A stretch of DNA of 64,000 nt, from the NCBI GenBank assembly GCA_009911175.1, contig QXWX01000006.1:7683-71682 (forward strand), given 5' to 3'. Source of the stretch: Lachnospiraceae bacterium. GTDB lineage: Bacteria; Bacillota_A; Clostridia; Lachnospirales; Lachnospiraceae. Under the pieces are notes generated by a model, which made no database searches, had not been told where the DNA came from, and saw only the letters and a list, made by a program, of their open reading frames with translations. Made by a program: the position numbers and the translations under genes. Below, one piece after another: positions 7,553-15,742 of the stretch (position 1 is the stretch's first letter; every line of letters starts with the position of its first letter).

Positions 7553-8569
7553 TTATGTCAGGCTTTTCCGGCGTCCCAGCGACACACACGCGTACAGCAG
7601 GAACCATACCGCGCAGTGCGCCGCCAGGACTGCCAGCTCATTTCCCAGGCTGCCGCTTCCATTCAGGAGCTTCATCAGTCCATAGAAGGTGGCGCTGGAG
7701 GGCAGCAGATAGGTCAGCGCGCGCAGGGCTCCGCCGGCCGGGAGGAGCAGGTAGAACAGGATGGGCGGGGCGAGGAAGAGGATCATGACGAGCTTGATGT
7801 ACATGATCCCCACCATCAGGCTTTCGGAAAAGCCTGCGATAAAAAGTCCGCTCAGAGCCGCGATAAATGCGGACAGGAGGATCAGAAGCAGCAGAGGAAC
7901 GAGCTGCCCGGCGGTAAGCCTCATGCAGATGAGGGCGGTGACGGCGGCGGAAATGGTTCCGCCGAGGAAGCCGACGGTGAGCTTCTGCAGGGTGTACCGG
8001 GCCTTCGTCAGGGGCAGGACCTGGTTGATGTTGAGGATCCCGTCCTCCTTCTCACTGATGATATTCATGGCGTTGAAGGTGCAGCCCATGAACATGGCCG
8101 TGACCATGGTGATCACGATCAGAAGGTGCTTCATCATGTCATTGTCCGCTGCGGAGGGCAGCCGTGTGACCTCGTACCGGGCCATCAGGCTGCGGTCCGC
8201 GTAAAGCCTGGGGAGCAGGTCCGCCGTGATCGCCGTTCTCGTCATTTCATCGCCGGCCCGGATGGCCCGGATGCCGGAGCCGTCGGACAGGACTCCGATG
8301 GTCTGTGTGGAAGGCTCCCTGACGGCCGCTTCCAGGCTTCTCAGGGTGTCGTATGCCGTGACGGCACCGTGCTTTTGGAGCCATGCGGCGGCTTCCGGGG
8401 CCAGGTCATCCTGCAGGACGCCGAAGGAGGGCTCCGCTGCGGAGGACAGGTTCAGATCCGACAGGAGATTCAGCGCCAGCCCCACCGCGATGGGCAGCAA
8501 AAATGTCAGGATGCACAGCTTGTCGCGGCGGACGGCTTTTAATTGATATTTCAGGGCATTCCAGTTCAT
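7553..8569 (-). CDS. ABC transporter permease (ABC-2 type)
   Basis: Membrane subunit of 338 residues. One N-terminal membrane segment (ILTFLLPIAVGLALNLL) is followed by a large extracytoplasmic region, about residues 40-190, and then five to six hydrophobic segments, the plan of ABC-2 exporters. The motif EKEDGILNINQVLPL is the typical coupling segment of this class (EKExGTL-like). It is the last of four genes in a minus-strand operon. Substrate is unknown; peptides, lantibiotics and lipids are the usual cargo of such systems. Confidence 0.82.
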   Translation of the reverse strand: MNWNALKYQLKAVRRDKLCILTFLLPIAVGLALNLLSDLNLSSAAEPSFGVLQDDLAPEAAAWLQKHGAVTAYDTLRSLEAAVREPSTQTIGVLSDGSGIRAIRAGDEMTRTAITADLLPRLYADRSLMARYEVTRLPSAADNDMMKHLLIVITMVTAMFMGCTFNAMNIISEKEDGILNINQVLPLTKARYTLQKLTVGFLGGTISAAVTALICMRLTAGQLVPLLLLILLSAFIAALSGLFIAGFSESLMVGIMYIKLVMILFLAPPILFYLLLPAGGALRALTYLLPSSATFYGLMKLLNGSGSLGNELAVLAAHCAVWFLLYACVSLGRRKSLT

Positions 8570-8611
8570 GGTTTGTGATTCCTCCTTTTTTCATCTCTTA
8601 GGGTCTAATTT

Positions 8612-8629
8612 CCCGCCGCTTGCGGCGGG
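8612..8629. repeat. Intercistronic GC-rich hairpin
   Basis: CCCGCCGC and GCGGCGGG with a 2-nt loop lie between the two permease genes, whose gap is 110 bases. It may attenuate or protect the downstream part of the message. Confidence 0.5.
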
Positions 8630-8679
8630 GGAGTTCATTTTGATATATGCCCGTGCCGCGGGGGAGATGGAACGGATCC

Positions 8680-9750
8680 TTATCCTTCCCGCGCCATTTC
8701 GCGCCGCAGTCCCCATCCGGCCAGCAGAAACAGCAGGAAAATGGAGGCCCCACAGGCGGCGTAATAGAGCAAGCTGGTATTTGGAATCTCAAAATAGGCG
8801 CGCTTCATGGCAAGAAACAGATGGTACATGGGATGAAATTTGATCCAGCCTGCTTCGATCCCTAACTGCCCCGCCAGGAATACGGGGGTCGTGATAAATA
8901 CTGCCAGCACCAGGTACAGCAGTGAGAATTGTTTGAAATCCGGCAGTACAACGGCGCAGAAAAATCCCACCAGGGCCATCAGCAGGGAGAGGATCCCGGC
9001 CTGGAGGAGGACGGAGGGGAGCACGGCCAGCCCTTCTACGAATCCCACATTGATCAGGGTCAGCAGTGCGGAAAATGCCAGGTCTGCCAGCAGGATCAGC
9101 GCCAGCTTGGACAGGAGGAAGGCAGTTCCGGACACCGGGAGGACGGCGTGGATGCGGATGGCGCCCATGTCCTTCTCCTTGAACAGCATTGCTGCCAGCC
9201 CTAAAAACCCCACCGCCGCCAGTTCAAAGAACAAAAATTCGGCGGTGATCTCCCGGCGGCCCTTCATCTCCCTGTCATCCGTGCCGATGCGGGCGGCAGG
9301 GGGGAAGGAGCCGGAATCCGCAGTGGGCAATGATGCCCCGGAGCGCAATTCGGCGGATGATGCCCATGACGCTTTGGAGTTTATTTCGCAGGATGTGAGA
9401 TACGATGCCGCGCAGGCTGCCCGCAGGTTGTCGAGGGTTTCTATCCCGCAGGATACCATCTGGATTCGGGGCGTTTCCCCGGAAAGGTCGATCCCGACAG
9501 AGAGTCCGTCTCCGCAGGCAGCTGTCAGCTCCTCGATTGTATTTACATTTATCACAGGATCCGCCGTACCTTCCAGCCGACCGTCCGGGTCAAAGCAGCA
9601 GACCGGAAACATTTCATCGTCCAGCTTCACGTACACAAAATTGATATAGCAGGAGTAGAGCGCCAGGGAGCCGGCGGCCAGCAGGAAAAACCTGGCGGCC
9701 AGCATGAGCCGGAAATCCTTTTTCAGCAGTGTGAAAAACGTAAGCTTCAT
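8680..9750 (-). CDS. ABC transporter permease, second subunit
   Basis: Membrane subunit of 356 residues. An N-terminal membrane anchor (FFLLAAGSLALYSCYINFVYV) leads into a variable extracytoplasmic domain, about residues 40-180, then a hydrophobic C-terminal half. KEKDMGAIRIHAVLPVSG is the coupling-type motif also seen in the partner permease. The start codon overlaps the stop of the ATPase gene by one base (TGATG), which indicates coupled translation. The two permeases are distinct in sequence, so the exporter is probably a heterodimer. The function is not evident beyond that. Confidence 0.8.
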   Translation of the reverse strand: MKLTFFTLLKKDFRLMLAARFFLLAAGSLALYSCYINFVYVKLDDEMFPVCCFDPDGRLEGTADPVINVNTIEELTAACGDGLSVGIDLSGETPRIQMVSCGIETLDNLRAACAASYLTSCEINSKASWASSAELRSGASLPTADSGSFPPAARIGTDDREMKGRREITAEFLFFELAAVGFLGLAAMLFKEKDMGAIRIHAVLPVSGTAFLLSKLALILLADLAFSALLTLINVGFVEGLAVLPSVLLQAGILSLLMALVGFFCAVVLPDFKQFSLLYLVLAVFITTPVFLAGQLGIEAGWIKFHPMYHLFLAMKRAYFEIPNTSLLYYAACGASIFLLFLLAGWGLRREMAREG

Positions 9751-10646
9751 CAGTCAAGCCCCCTTCCTGTGTACCGGATGAACACATCCTCCAGGGTGGG
9801 TTCCTGGGAATGCACGCTGAGGATCTCCCCATGGGGAAAGGAAAATCCGGCTTCCAGTTCCCCGATCTCCAGGATTTTTGTGAGCCGCTTTTCAGCGCAG
9901 GGCTCCCAGGCCTTTCCCTCAGACTCTGGGCCGGGACGGGAGGCCTGCAGATATTCCACCACGACTCTGCGGGTGCTGTTCTGCTCCTTCAGATTTTTAG
10001 GGGTATCCAGCGCGGCGATCTGCCCGTTGGAAATAAATGCGACCCGGTCGCACAGCAGGTCCGCGTCCACCATATTGTGAGTGGTGAGAAATACCGTGGT
10101 GCCCTTCTTTCTCTCATCCTCAATGATCTTCCGGAACAGCACGGCGCCGGATGGATCCAGGCCGCTGATCGGCTCATCCAGAAATAAAAGCTTCGGACTG
10201 CTGATCAGCGCCCGGGCCATGCTCACCCGCTGTCGCATCCCTTTGGAGTAGGAGGACACGGGTTTTTTCAGAAAATCCCGTTTGAATTCCAGCATTTCCA
10301 GCAATTCCTCGGGATCCCGGATCTGCTCCGGGGGATAGAAGGAAGAAAAATAATTCAGGTTATCGAGGGCGCTGAGATTGGCGTACAGATAGGGAAACTC
10401 AAAGAGCACACCGATCTCCCGGAAAAAATCTCGGGTCCGGATGGCAGAGATATCCCTTCCGAGCACGGTGACTTTGCCGCCGAAGCCCTTCAGGATTCCG
10501 GTGAGGATCTTCTGTGTGGTGGACTTTCCAGAGCCGTTGGGCCCCAGAAATCCGAAGATCTCGCCTTCTCCGACCGAAAAATCCAGGCCGTGGAGGGCTT
10601 GCTTGTCTTTCCTATAGGAAAAGGTCAGGTTCTTTACTTCGATCAT
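9750..10646 (-). CDS. ABC transporter ATP-binding protein
   Basis: Cytosolic ATPase of 298 residues with a complete nucleotide-binding domain: Walker A GPNGSGKST, Q-loop region FEFPYLYANLSALDNL, signature YSKGMRQRVSMARAL (SKGMRQR replaces LSGGQ, usual for drug and lantibiotic exporters), Walker B LLFLDEPISGLDP and the H-loop TTHNMVD. It starts at 10646, overlapping the preceding small gene by four bases (ATGA). It would drive the two ABC-2 permeases that follow. The C-terminal 80 residues are a divergent extension. Confidence 0.92.
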   Translation of the reverse strand: MIEVKNLTFSYRKDKQALHGLDFSVGEGEIFGFLGPNGSGKSTTQKILTGILKGFGGKVTVLGRDISAIRTRDFFREIGVLFEFPYLYANLSALDNLNYFSSFYPPEQIRDPEELLEMLEFKRDFLKKPVSSYSKGMRQRVSMARALISSPKLLFLDEPISGLDPSGAVLFRKIIEDERKKGTTVFLTTHNMVDADLLCDRVAFISNGQIAALDTPKNLKEQNSTRRVVVEYLQASRPGPESEGKAWEPCAEKRLTKILEIGELEAGFSFPHGEILSVHSQEPTLEDVFIRYTGRGLD

Positions 10647-10795
10647 TCCTCATCCCCCCATTTTCCGCGCCGGCTGTTTTTCTTTTCCCCGGTCCGCCGA
10701 CTCCACCATTTCATGAATTTTACCTTGACCGGCAGCAGGACAGCCAGAACTGCCAGGATCACCAGCCACCAATACCATTCCAATCCTAAAAACAT
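10643..10795 (-). CDS. Small single-pass membrane protein (50 aa)
   Basis: I chose the ATG at 10795 because a perfect AAAGGAGG lies 8 bases before it. The product MFLGLEWYWWLVILAVLA, with its basic tail KVKFMKWWSRRTGEKK, is one membrane helix with a cationic cytoplasmic end. Its stop overlaps the ATPase start by 4 bases (ATGA), so it is the first cistron of the exporter operon and is translationally coupled. The longer frame to 10927 reads through the inverted repeat in the leader and is unlikely. Possible roles are an exporter accessory or a regulatory peptide. No family is recognised. Confidence 0.65.
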   Translation of the reverse strand: MFLGLEWYWWLVILAVLAVLLPVKVKFMKWWSRRTGEKKNSRRGKWGDEE

Positions 10796-10817
10796 GTTGT
10801 CATCCTCCTTTGCTGTA

Positions 10818-10906
10818 AGGAACTGTCTGTAAATAACTTGTGCATATTGCTCGTCTAAATCTTCATATGCTGCGCCATCTGCACAAGTTATTTCTGAACA
10901 GTTCCT
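10818..10906. repeat. 27-bp arm inverted repeat in the exporter leader
   Basis: The left arm 10818-10844 (AGGAACTGT, 4 mismatched bases, AAATAACTTGTGCA) is complementary to 10880-10906, with a 35-nt loop. It lies in the 5' leader of the minus-strand ABC operon and looks like a miniature transposable element or long leader hairpin. Confidence 0.6.
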
Positions 10907-11018
10907 AATGAATTTGCTTTTGCGCATGAATTCATTGTATCTGAGGGAAGTATAGGGGACTGGTGTAAAATCCGTGTGAAGGGGAGGTGAAGCGGGGGTA
11001 AAATATGCGAAAATGGAA

Positions 11019-11046
11019 TTGCATCTATTTGAAATAATGGTATAAT
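11019..11046 (+). promoter_or_regulatory. Promoter of the MFS gene
   Basis: TTGCAT (11019-11024), 16-nt spacer, TATAAT (11041-11046), 80 bases before the start codon. Confidence 0.6.
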
Positions 11047-11125
11047 GTAGAGACTGTGAATTCTCGGACAGATTCTGGACAGGAGAAACACATGAATTTG
11101 AAAATCATACGAAGGAGTGCTGCCC

Positions 11126-12313
11126 ATGAATGAGAAATACCAGAAGACCATCTATGCATGCTTTGTGGGATATATCGTACAGGCGATCATCAATAATTTT
11201 GTCCCGCTGCTGTTTTTGACCTTCGAGAGTACTTATCAGATCCCGCTGAGCCGGATCACCATACTGATCACATTTAACTTCGGGGTTCAGCTGATGGTGG
11301 ACCTGCTGTCTGCGGGCTTTGTGGACAGGATCGGATACCGGGTGTCCATCATGCTGGCGCATATTTTCGCCGCGGCGGGGCTGCTGGGTCTTGCCGTGCT
11401 CCCGGAAATCCTGCCAAATGCTTATGCGGGGCTGCTGATCTCGGTGACGGTCTACGCCCTTGGGGGCGGGCTTTTGGAGGTGCTGGTCAGCCCCATCGTG
11501 GAGAGCTGCCCCACGGACAATAAGGAAAAGGCGATGAGCCTGCTCCATTCCTTCTACTGCTGGGGGCATGTGGGGGTCGTACTGTTGTCCACTCTGTTTT
11601 TCCGGGTGTTTGGGATTGGAAACTGGAAGATTTTGACCGTGATCTGGGTGATCGTTCCCGTTGTGAATGCATTTATTTTTGCCAGGGCGCCAATCGCGCC
11701 GCTTGTGGAAGAAGGGGAGACCGGAATGACGATGGCGGAGCTCTTCCGAAATAAAGTGTTCTGGGTGATGATGCTCATGATGATGTGCGCGGGCGCAAGC
11801 GAGCAGGCGGTGAGCCAGTGGGCGTCTACCTTTGCCGAGAGGGGGCTGGGCGTGAGCAAGACAGTGGGAGACCTTGCGGGCCCGATGGCATTTGCCGTGC
11901 TGATGGGAAGCGCAAGGGCCTTCTACGGAAAATTCGGAGACAGGATCGATCTGGACCGGTTCATGGCCGGGAGCGGGATCCTCTGCGTGATGTCGTACCT
12001 GTGCATCTCCCTTTCACCCTCCCCGTTCCTGTCCCTCGTGGGCTGCGCGGTCTGTGGATTGTCGGTGGGGATCATGTGGCCGGGGAGCTTCAGCAAGGCG
12101 GCCGCGCTGATCCGAAACGGCGGGACGGCCATGTTTGCGCTGCTGGCGCTGGCGGGGGATCTGGGCTGTTCGGGCGGCCCGACGCTGGTGGGCTATGTTT
12201 CCAGCATGGCCTCGGACGACCTGAAAAAAGGGATCTTGGCCGCAATCGTATTTCCGGTATTGTTGGTGGCGGCGGTGGGGATCAGCCGCAGGCCGCAGGC
12301 CGGGAGATCATAG
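11126..12313 (+). CDS. Major facilitator superfamily transporter
   Basis: Membrane transporter of 395 residues with about twelve hydrophobic segments. The ATG at 11126 (MNEKYQKTIYACFVGYIVQA) is preceded by AAGGAG at 8 bases; a GTG at 11117 is a weaker alternative. A conserved acidic/basic loop (GFVDRIGYRVS) between helices 2 and 3 fits the MFS signature. The sequence resembles the fucose-permease-like/sugar MFS branch common in Clostridia, but the substrate is not clear. The last six bases overlap the end of the convergent histidine kinase gene. Confidence 0.82.
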   Translation: MNEKYQKTIYACFVGYIVQAIINNFVPLLFLTFESTYQIPLSRITILITFNFGVQLMVDLLSAGFVDRIGYRVSIMLAHIFAAAGLLGLAVLPEILPNAYAGLLISVTVYALGGGLLEVLVSPIVESCPTDNKEKAMSLLHSFYCWGHVGVVLLSTLFFRVFGIGNWKILTVIWVIVPVVNAFIFARAPIAPLVEEGETGMTMAELFRNKVFWVMMLMMMCAGASEQAVSQWASTFAERGLGVSKTVGDLAGPMAFAVLMGSARAFYGKFGDRIDLDRFMAGSGILCVMSYLCISLSPSPFLSLVGCAVCGLSVGIMWPGSFSKAAALIRNGGTAMFALLALAGDLGCSGGPTLVGYVSSMASDDLKKGILAAIVFPVLLVAAVGISRRPQAGRS

Positions 12314-13582
12314 CGACGAGCGGTGTTCTAGGAAGGAAATGTATGTGCCGGGTATGGAGAAGTAGAACATCACTCCGTCCGGCATATTTTTTACCCCGTA
12401 ATCCAGGCCCTGCATGGACAGAATCTGTGCCACAATGGACAGCCCCAGTCCGGAGCCGTGATATTCGGCATCCGGATTGCGGTAAAACTTCGTCCAGATC
12501 CTGGGCAGTATTTCCTCCGGGATCGGGCTTCCCTCGTTGAGGACGGAGAAATGCAGGAGCTCCCCGCGCATGGTCAGGGACAGCTCCAGCCTGCCGCCAG
12601 GACATACATGTTTCCGGGCGTTCAGGATCAGATTGTCCAGCACCTGCTCCATGCGTTTTCGGTCGGTCTTTACAAAAATCTTCTCCTCCGGCAGTTCATA
12701 CTCCAACTGGAAATCCGCATCCGGAATGTCGGTCAGCAGGCGGCCGGCCGCGGTTTCTACCAGTTCCACAAAATCAAAGGTTTCCATTACAAGCTCAGAA
12801 GCGCCGCTTTCCAGCGCCGACAGATCCAGCAGGGTGGTGATCAGGTCGCTCATACGTTCGGTCTCGGAAATGATGATGTCGGTGTACCGCTGCCGCATTG
12901 CCTCATCGGTCTCGTCCTGGATTCCTTCCGCATACGCGCGGATGACTCCCACAGGCGTTTTCATTTCATGGGACAGGCTGTCGGTCAGATCCTTGCGCTC
13001 CGCAAGAAGGCGCTGCTTCTCTACCACATCGGCTGCGAGGCGCGCGTTGGCATCCTCCAGCTGCGAATTGGCGTCTTCGAGGCGCGCATTGGTATCCTCC
13101 AGCCGCGAATTGGCGTCTTCGAGGCGTGCGTTGGTATCCTCCAGCTGTGAATTGGCGTCTTCGAGGCGTGCGTTGGTATCCTCCAGCTGTAAATTGGAGT
13201 CCTCCAGCTGTGAATTGGCGCTTTCCAGACGCGCCAGCGTCTGCTGCAGGTTTTCGGACATTCGGCAGAGGCTGGCGGAGAGCTCCCCGAATTCATCCTC
13301 CGAGGTGATCCGGCAGGGGTCTGAAAAATCCAGATCTGCCAGACGCCTGGCCGCTTCGTTGAGCCGGGAGACCGGATCGGAGAGAAAGCGCCCCATCAGA
13401 AAATCCACTGCCAGGATCAGGGGGATCACGAACGCGAGCCAGATCAGAAGGGATACGTCCGGCTCGGTGGATGCATGGATGGAAAATATGTAAGAAGCGA
13501 TCAGTACAGCGCCGGCCAGCTTGGAGGTCATGATGATCTTTTTACGGACCGTGCGGAGGGAAAAGAGTTCTTTCAGATTCAT
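12308..13582 (-). CDS. HAMP sensor histidine kinase with a repeat-built coiled coil
   Basis: Sensor kinase of 424 residues. Two membrane helices (about 19-37 and 43-63) enclose almost no extracellular domain. A HAMP domain (about 64-115) is followed by roughly nine heptads of the form LED-x-N-x-(R/Q), then HisKA with LSHEMKTPVGVIRAYAEG and HATPase_c with the N box NLILNARKH and GSGLGLSI. The heptads come from 21/42-bp tandem repeats at about 13030-13235. With so short an outer loop, the sensor probably detects membrane or cytoplasmic cues. The start overlaps the regulator stop by 4 bases. The 3' end overlaps the convergent MFS gene. Confidence 0.9.
   Translation of the reverse strand: MNLKELFSLRTVRKKIIMTSKLAGAVLIASYIFSIHASTEPDVSLLIWLAFVIPLILAVDFLMGRFLSDPVSRLNEAARRLADLDFSDPCRITSEDEFGELSASLCRMSENLQQTLARLESANSQLEDSNLQLEDTNARLEDANSQLEDTNARLEDANSRLEDTNARLEDANSQLEDANARLAADVVEKQRLLAERKDLTDSLSHEMKTPVGVIRAYAEGIQDETDEAMRQRYTDIIISETERMSDLITTLLDLSALESGASELVMETFDFVELVETAAGRLLTDIPDADFQLEYELPEEKIFVKTDRKRMEQVLDNLILNARKHVCPGGRLELSLTMRGELLHFSVLNEGSPIPEEILPRIWTKFYRNPDAEYHGSGLGLSIVAQILSMQGLDYGVKNMPDGVMFYFSIPGTYISFLEHRSSL
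13030..13235 (-). repeat. Coding tandem repeat (21/42 bp) in the kinase linker
   Basis: Near-identical 21-bp units alternate between codons for LEDANSQ and LEDTNAR, forming 42-bp higher-order repeats. Gain or loss of a unit keeps both reading frame and heptad register. Confidence 0.8.
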
Positions 13583-14247
13583 ACGGGCACCTCGAATTTG
13601 TAGCCGGAGCGGATCAGGGTGACGATGTATTTCCCTTCGCTGCCCAGCTTCTGGCGGAGATTTTTGATGTGGGCATCCACCGTGCGGGTGGTTCCTTCGA
13701 ATTCATAGCCCCAGATCCGGTTCAGGAGCTGGTCGCGGCTGAAGAGCTGGCCGGGGTTGGTCATGAAGAAATGGAGCAATTCGTATTCCTTGTGGGTGAG
13801 CATGACCTCCTGCTCGTCCGCATACACCTTGTGGGATGCGGGATGGAGGGCGAGCTTGCCGGCGCAGAGGGTGCCCAGGGGAGCGGAGGAGGTCCGGCGC
13901 AGCAGGGCGTTGACCTTTGCCAGCAGGACTCTGGGGCTGAACGGCTTTGTCATATAATCGTCCGCGCCGTATTCGTAGCCCTTCAGCTTATCCTCCTCGC
14001 TGCTTTTGGCGGTCAGCAGGATCACCGGCACATTGCCCATCTCGCGGGCCAGCCGGCATACCGAAAAGCCGTCCAGGTGGGGCATCATGACATCCAGGAT
14101 CAGAAGGTCCGCGGGGGTGCTTTTCAGCAGCATCATGGCGTCCACCCCGTCATCCGCGGTCAGGCAGGTGTGGCCGCCCTTTCTCATATATTCTGCAATG
14201 ATATCCTGCATGTTTTTTTCATCTTCTGCGATTAAAATAGATGCCAT
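13579..14247 (-). CDS. OmpR-family response regulator
   Basis: Regulator of 222 residues. The receiver domain begins ILIAEDEKNM, has the phosphoacceptor in LILDVMMPHLDG and the Lys in MTKPF. The winged-helix output domain ends with LIRSGYKFEVPV. It is the first gene of the pair with the HAMP kinase and shares an ATGA overlap with it. A good promoter lies at 14283-14311. The likely target is not visible; the adjacent MFS gene, which converges on the operon, is one candidate. Confidence 0.92.
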   Translation of the reverse strand: MASILIAEDEKNMQDIIAEYMRKGGHTCLTADDGVDAMMLLKSTPADLLILDVMMPHLDGFSVCRLAREMGNVPVILLTAKSSEEDKLKGYEYGADDYMTKPFSPRVLLAKVNALLRRTSSAPLGTLCAGKLALHPASHKVYADEQEVMLTHKEYELLHFFMTNPGQLFSRDQLLNRIWGYEFEGTTRTVDAHIKNLRQKLGSEGKYIVTLIRSGYKFEVPV

Positions 14248-14282
14248 AGGAGAAACCTCGCTTTGCTGAGAGTATGCAATTT

Positions 14283-14311
14283 ATTATAGACCTTCTGAAA
14301 TTGTTTTACAA
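14283..14311 (-). promoter_or_regulatory. Promoter of the regulator-kinase operon
   Basis: Minus strand: TTGTAA (14306-14311), 17-nt spacer, TATAAT (14283-14288). Confidence 0.65.
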
Positions 14312-14343
14312 TATTAAAAAACTTACGGGCCAGGGTAAAATAG

Positions 14344-14396
14344 TACGCATAGTTACATGTCACGCCTGGTGAAGGTGTGACATGTAACTACGCATA
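14344..14396. repeat. 37-bp palindromic insertion element with 8-bp direct repeats
   Basis: The element 14352-14388 begins GTTACATGTCACGCC and ends with the complementary sequence to GTAAC; the stem is 15 bp with one wobble. It is flanked without gaps by TACGCATA on the left (14344-14351) and the right (14389-14396). It has the same length and ends as the element at 5446-5482, but a different flanking octamer. Confidence 0.78.
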
Positions 14397-14477
14397 GGTT
14401 TATCAAAGTATGGACAATGGAAGGCGTTTGACGAGTAATCATGAAATCAGGAAGAAGCCGCCGGACGGAACAGCAAC

Positions 14478-15008
14478 CTACACCCGGCATTCCAGCTGAC
14501 GGTCAAAGGGCTCTGCATCCGTATGCTCGTTCTGGATTTCTTTTGTGTCGACGCATCCCATTCTTTGATAAAATGCCTGTGTTTCCACGGCGGAGTGGGC
14601 GGAAATGTATAATTTTTCCGCCCCGTGCTTCCTGGCCCATTCCTTTGCCGCGCAGAAGAGTGCCGTTCCGATTCCGGAACCGCGCAGGTCTTCTGAGACA
14701 TGAAGGCTTGTCAGGTCAAGATATTGGTGTCTGCTGCCGAACAGGCCGGCTTCAACGGAGGCAAACCCCTTGAGGGAACGGCCGCTGAACGCCGCATACA
14801 CAAAGCCGCCGGAAGATACTGTATTTTTCAGGCAGGAGATCAGGAAGTCATAATCGCTTTCTGTCCAATCATCAATAAAAGGCGCGTCCTTGATCACCCA
14901 TCCGCTGTTCTCTTTCCGCCAGCATTTTGTGACGGTCTGATGCCGGATAAAATCCTGAAATAGCTCCCGGCAAAGTTCCTGTTCAGATAAAGCCCTGTAA
15001 TGGATCAT
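14478..15008 (-). CDS. GNAT-family N-acetyltransferase
   Basis: Acyl-CoA-dependent acetyltransferase of 176 residues. The acetyl-CoA site motif A is clear (LTSLHVSEDLRGSGIGTALF, the R-G-x-G-x-G/A pattern), followed by the motif B region SAVETQAFYQRMG. The start at 15008 (MIHYRALSEQE) has GGAGG 10 bases upstream; the longer frame to 15071 would overlap the rubrerythrin gene. It follows rubrerythrin by 37 bases on the same strand and may be co-transcribed. Substrate unknown. Confidence 0.82.
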   Translation of the reverse strand: MIHYRALSEQELCRELFQDFIRHQTVTKCWRKENSGWVIKDAPFIDDWTESDYDFLISCLKNTVSSGGFVYAAFSGRSLKGFASVEAGLFGSRHQYLDLTSLHVSEDLRGSGIGTALFCAAKEWARKHGAEKLYISAHSAVETQAFYQRMGCVDTKEIQNEHTDAEPFDRQLECRV

Positions 15009-15045
15009 GAGCAGGGATCCTCCTTGTTCGTTTTTTAGAGCAAAA

Positions 15046-15588
15046 TCAGTAATTCGCCGCATTGACCTCAAAATAGGACTGCGGATGCGCGCAGACCGGA
15101 CATACCTGGGGAGCGTCCGTTCCGACGAGGATATGTCCGCAGTTCCGGCATTCCCACACCTTGATCTCGCTCTTTTTAAAGACCTCCCGCATCTCTACAT
15201 TTTTCAGGAGGGCACGGTAACGCTCTTCGTGATGCTTCTCGATAGCGGCTACCATACGGAACTTTTCCGCAAGCTCCGGGAAGCCCTCCTTCTCCGCGGT
15301 CTCTGCAAAGCCTGTATACATATCGGTCCATTCGTAATTCTCACCGTCTGCGGCCTGAGCAAGATTTTCGGCGGTATCGCCGAGCCCGCTGAGCTCCTTG
15401 AACCACATTTTTGCATGCTCTTTTTCATTATCCGCTGTTTTCAGGAAAAGAGCCGCGATCTGTTCAAAGCCTTCCTTTTTCGCTTTGGACGCAAAATAGG
15501 TGTACTTGTTCCTTGCCTGAGACTCTCCTGCAAACGCGGCCTCCAGGTTTTTCTCCGTCTGTGTTCCGGCATATTTATTGTTTGCCAT
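15046..15588 (-). CDS. rbr: Rubrerythrin
   Basis: Non-haem iron peroxidase of anaerobes (180 residues) that reduces hydrogen peroxide in the cytosol. The N-terminal four-helix diiron domain shows the ligand motifs [23 protein letters not shown] and EKHHEERY. The C-terminal rubredoxin-like domain has two Cys pairs (CRNCG and CPVCA) for one iron. Length and order are those of classical rubrerythrin. It has a strong promoter at 15632-15660 with a palindrome over the start site, so peroxide- or iron-responsive control is plausible. Confidence 0.96.
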   Translation of the reverse strand: MANNKYAGTQTEKNLEAAFAGESQARNKYTYFASKAKKEGFEQIAALFLKTADNEKEHAKMWFKELSGLGDTAENLAQAADGENYEWTDMYTGFAETAEKEGFPELAEKFRMVAAIEKHHEERYRALLKNVEMREVFKKSEIKVWECRNCGHILVGTDAPQVCPVCAHPQSYFEVNAANY

Positions 15589-15617
15589 GTTTTTTTCCTC
15601 CTATGAAAATATAATAT

Positions 15618-15660
15618 TAGTAACTATTACTATTATAAATGTGATATTTCTAAAAGTCAA
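15618..15660 (-). promoter_or_regulatory. Promoter and operator-like palindrome of rbr
   Basis: Minus strand: TTGACT (15655-15660), 17-nt spacer, TATAAT (15632-15637). Downstream, TAGTAA-CTA-TTACTA (15618-15632) forms a palindrome over the start region, a position suited to a repressor such as PerR, though it is not a full PerR box. Confidence 0.6.
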
Positions 15661-15692
15661 TACCTGAAATCGTTGTTACTATCTACAAATAG

Positions 15693-15721
15693 TTGACTTT
15701 CCGGGACTGCGGCGTTACAAT
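15693..15721 (+). promoter_or_regulatory. Promoter of the YitT gene
   Basis: TTGACT (15693-15698), 17-nt spacer, TACAAT (15716-15721), divergent from the rbr promoter. Confidence 0.65.
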
Positions 15722-15742
15722 GCGATACGGAGGAAAAAACAA

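Noticed and set aside
14352..14388. Ordinary rho-independent terminator for neighbouring genes
   Set aside because: No U-tract on either side, and the exact 8-bp direct repeats at both ends point to insertion instead.
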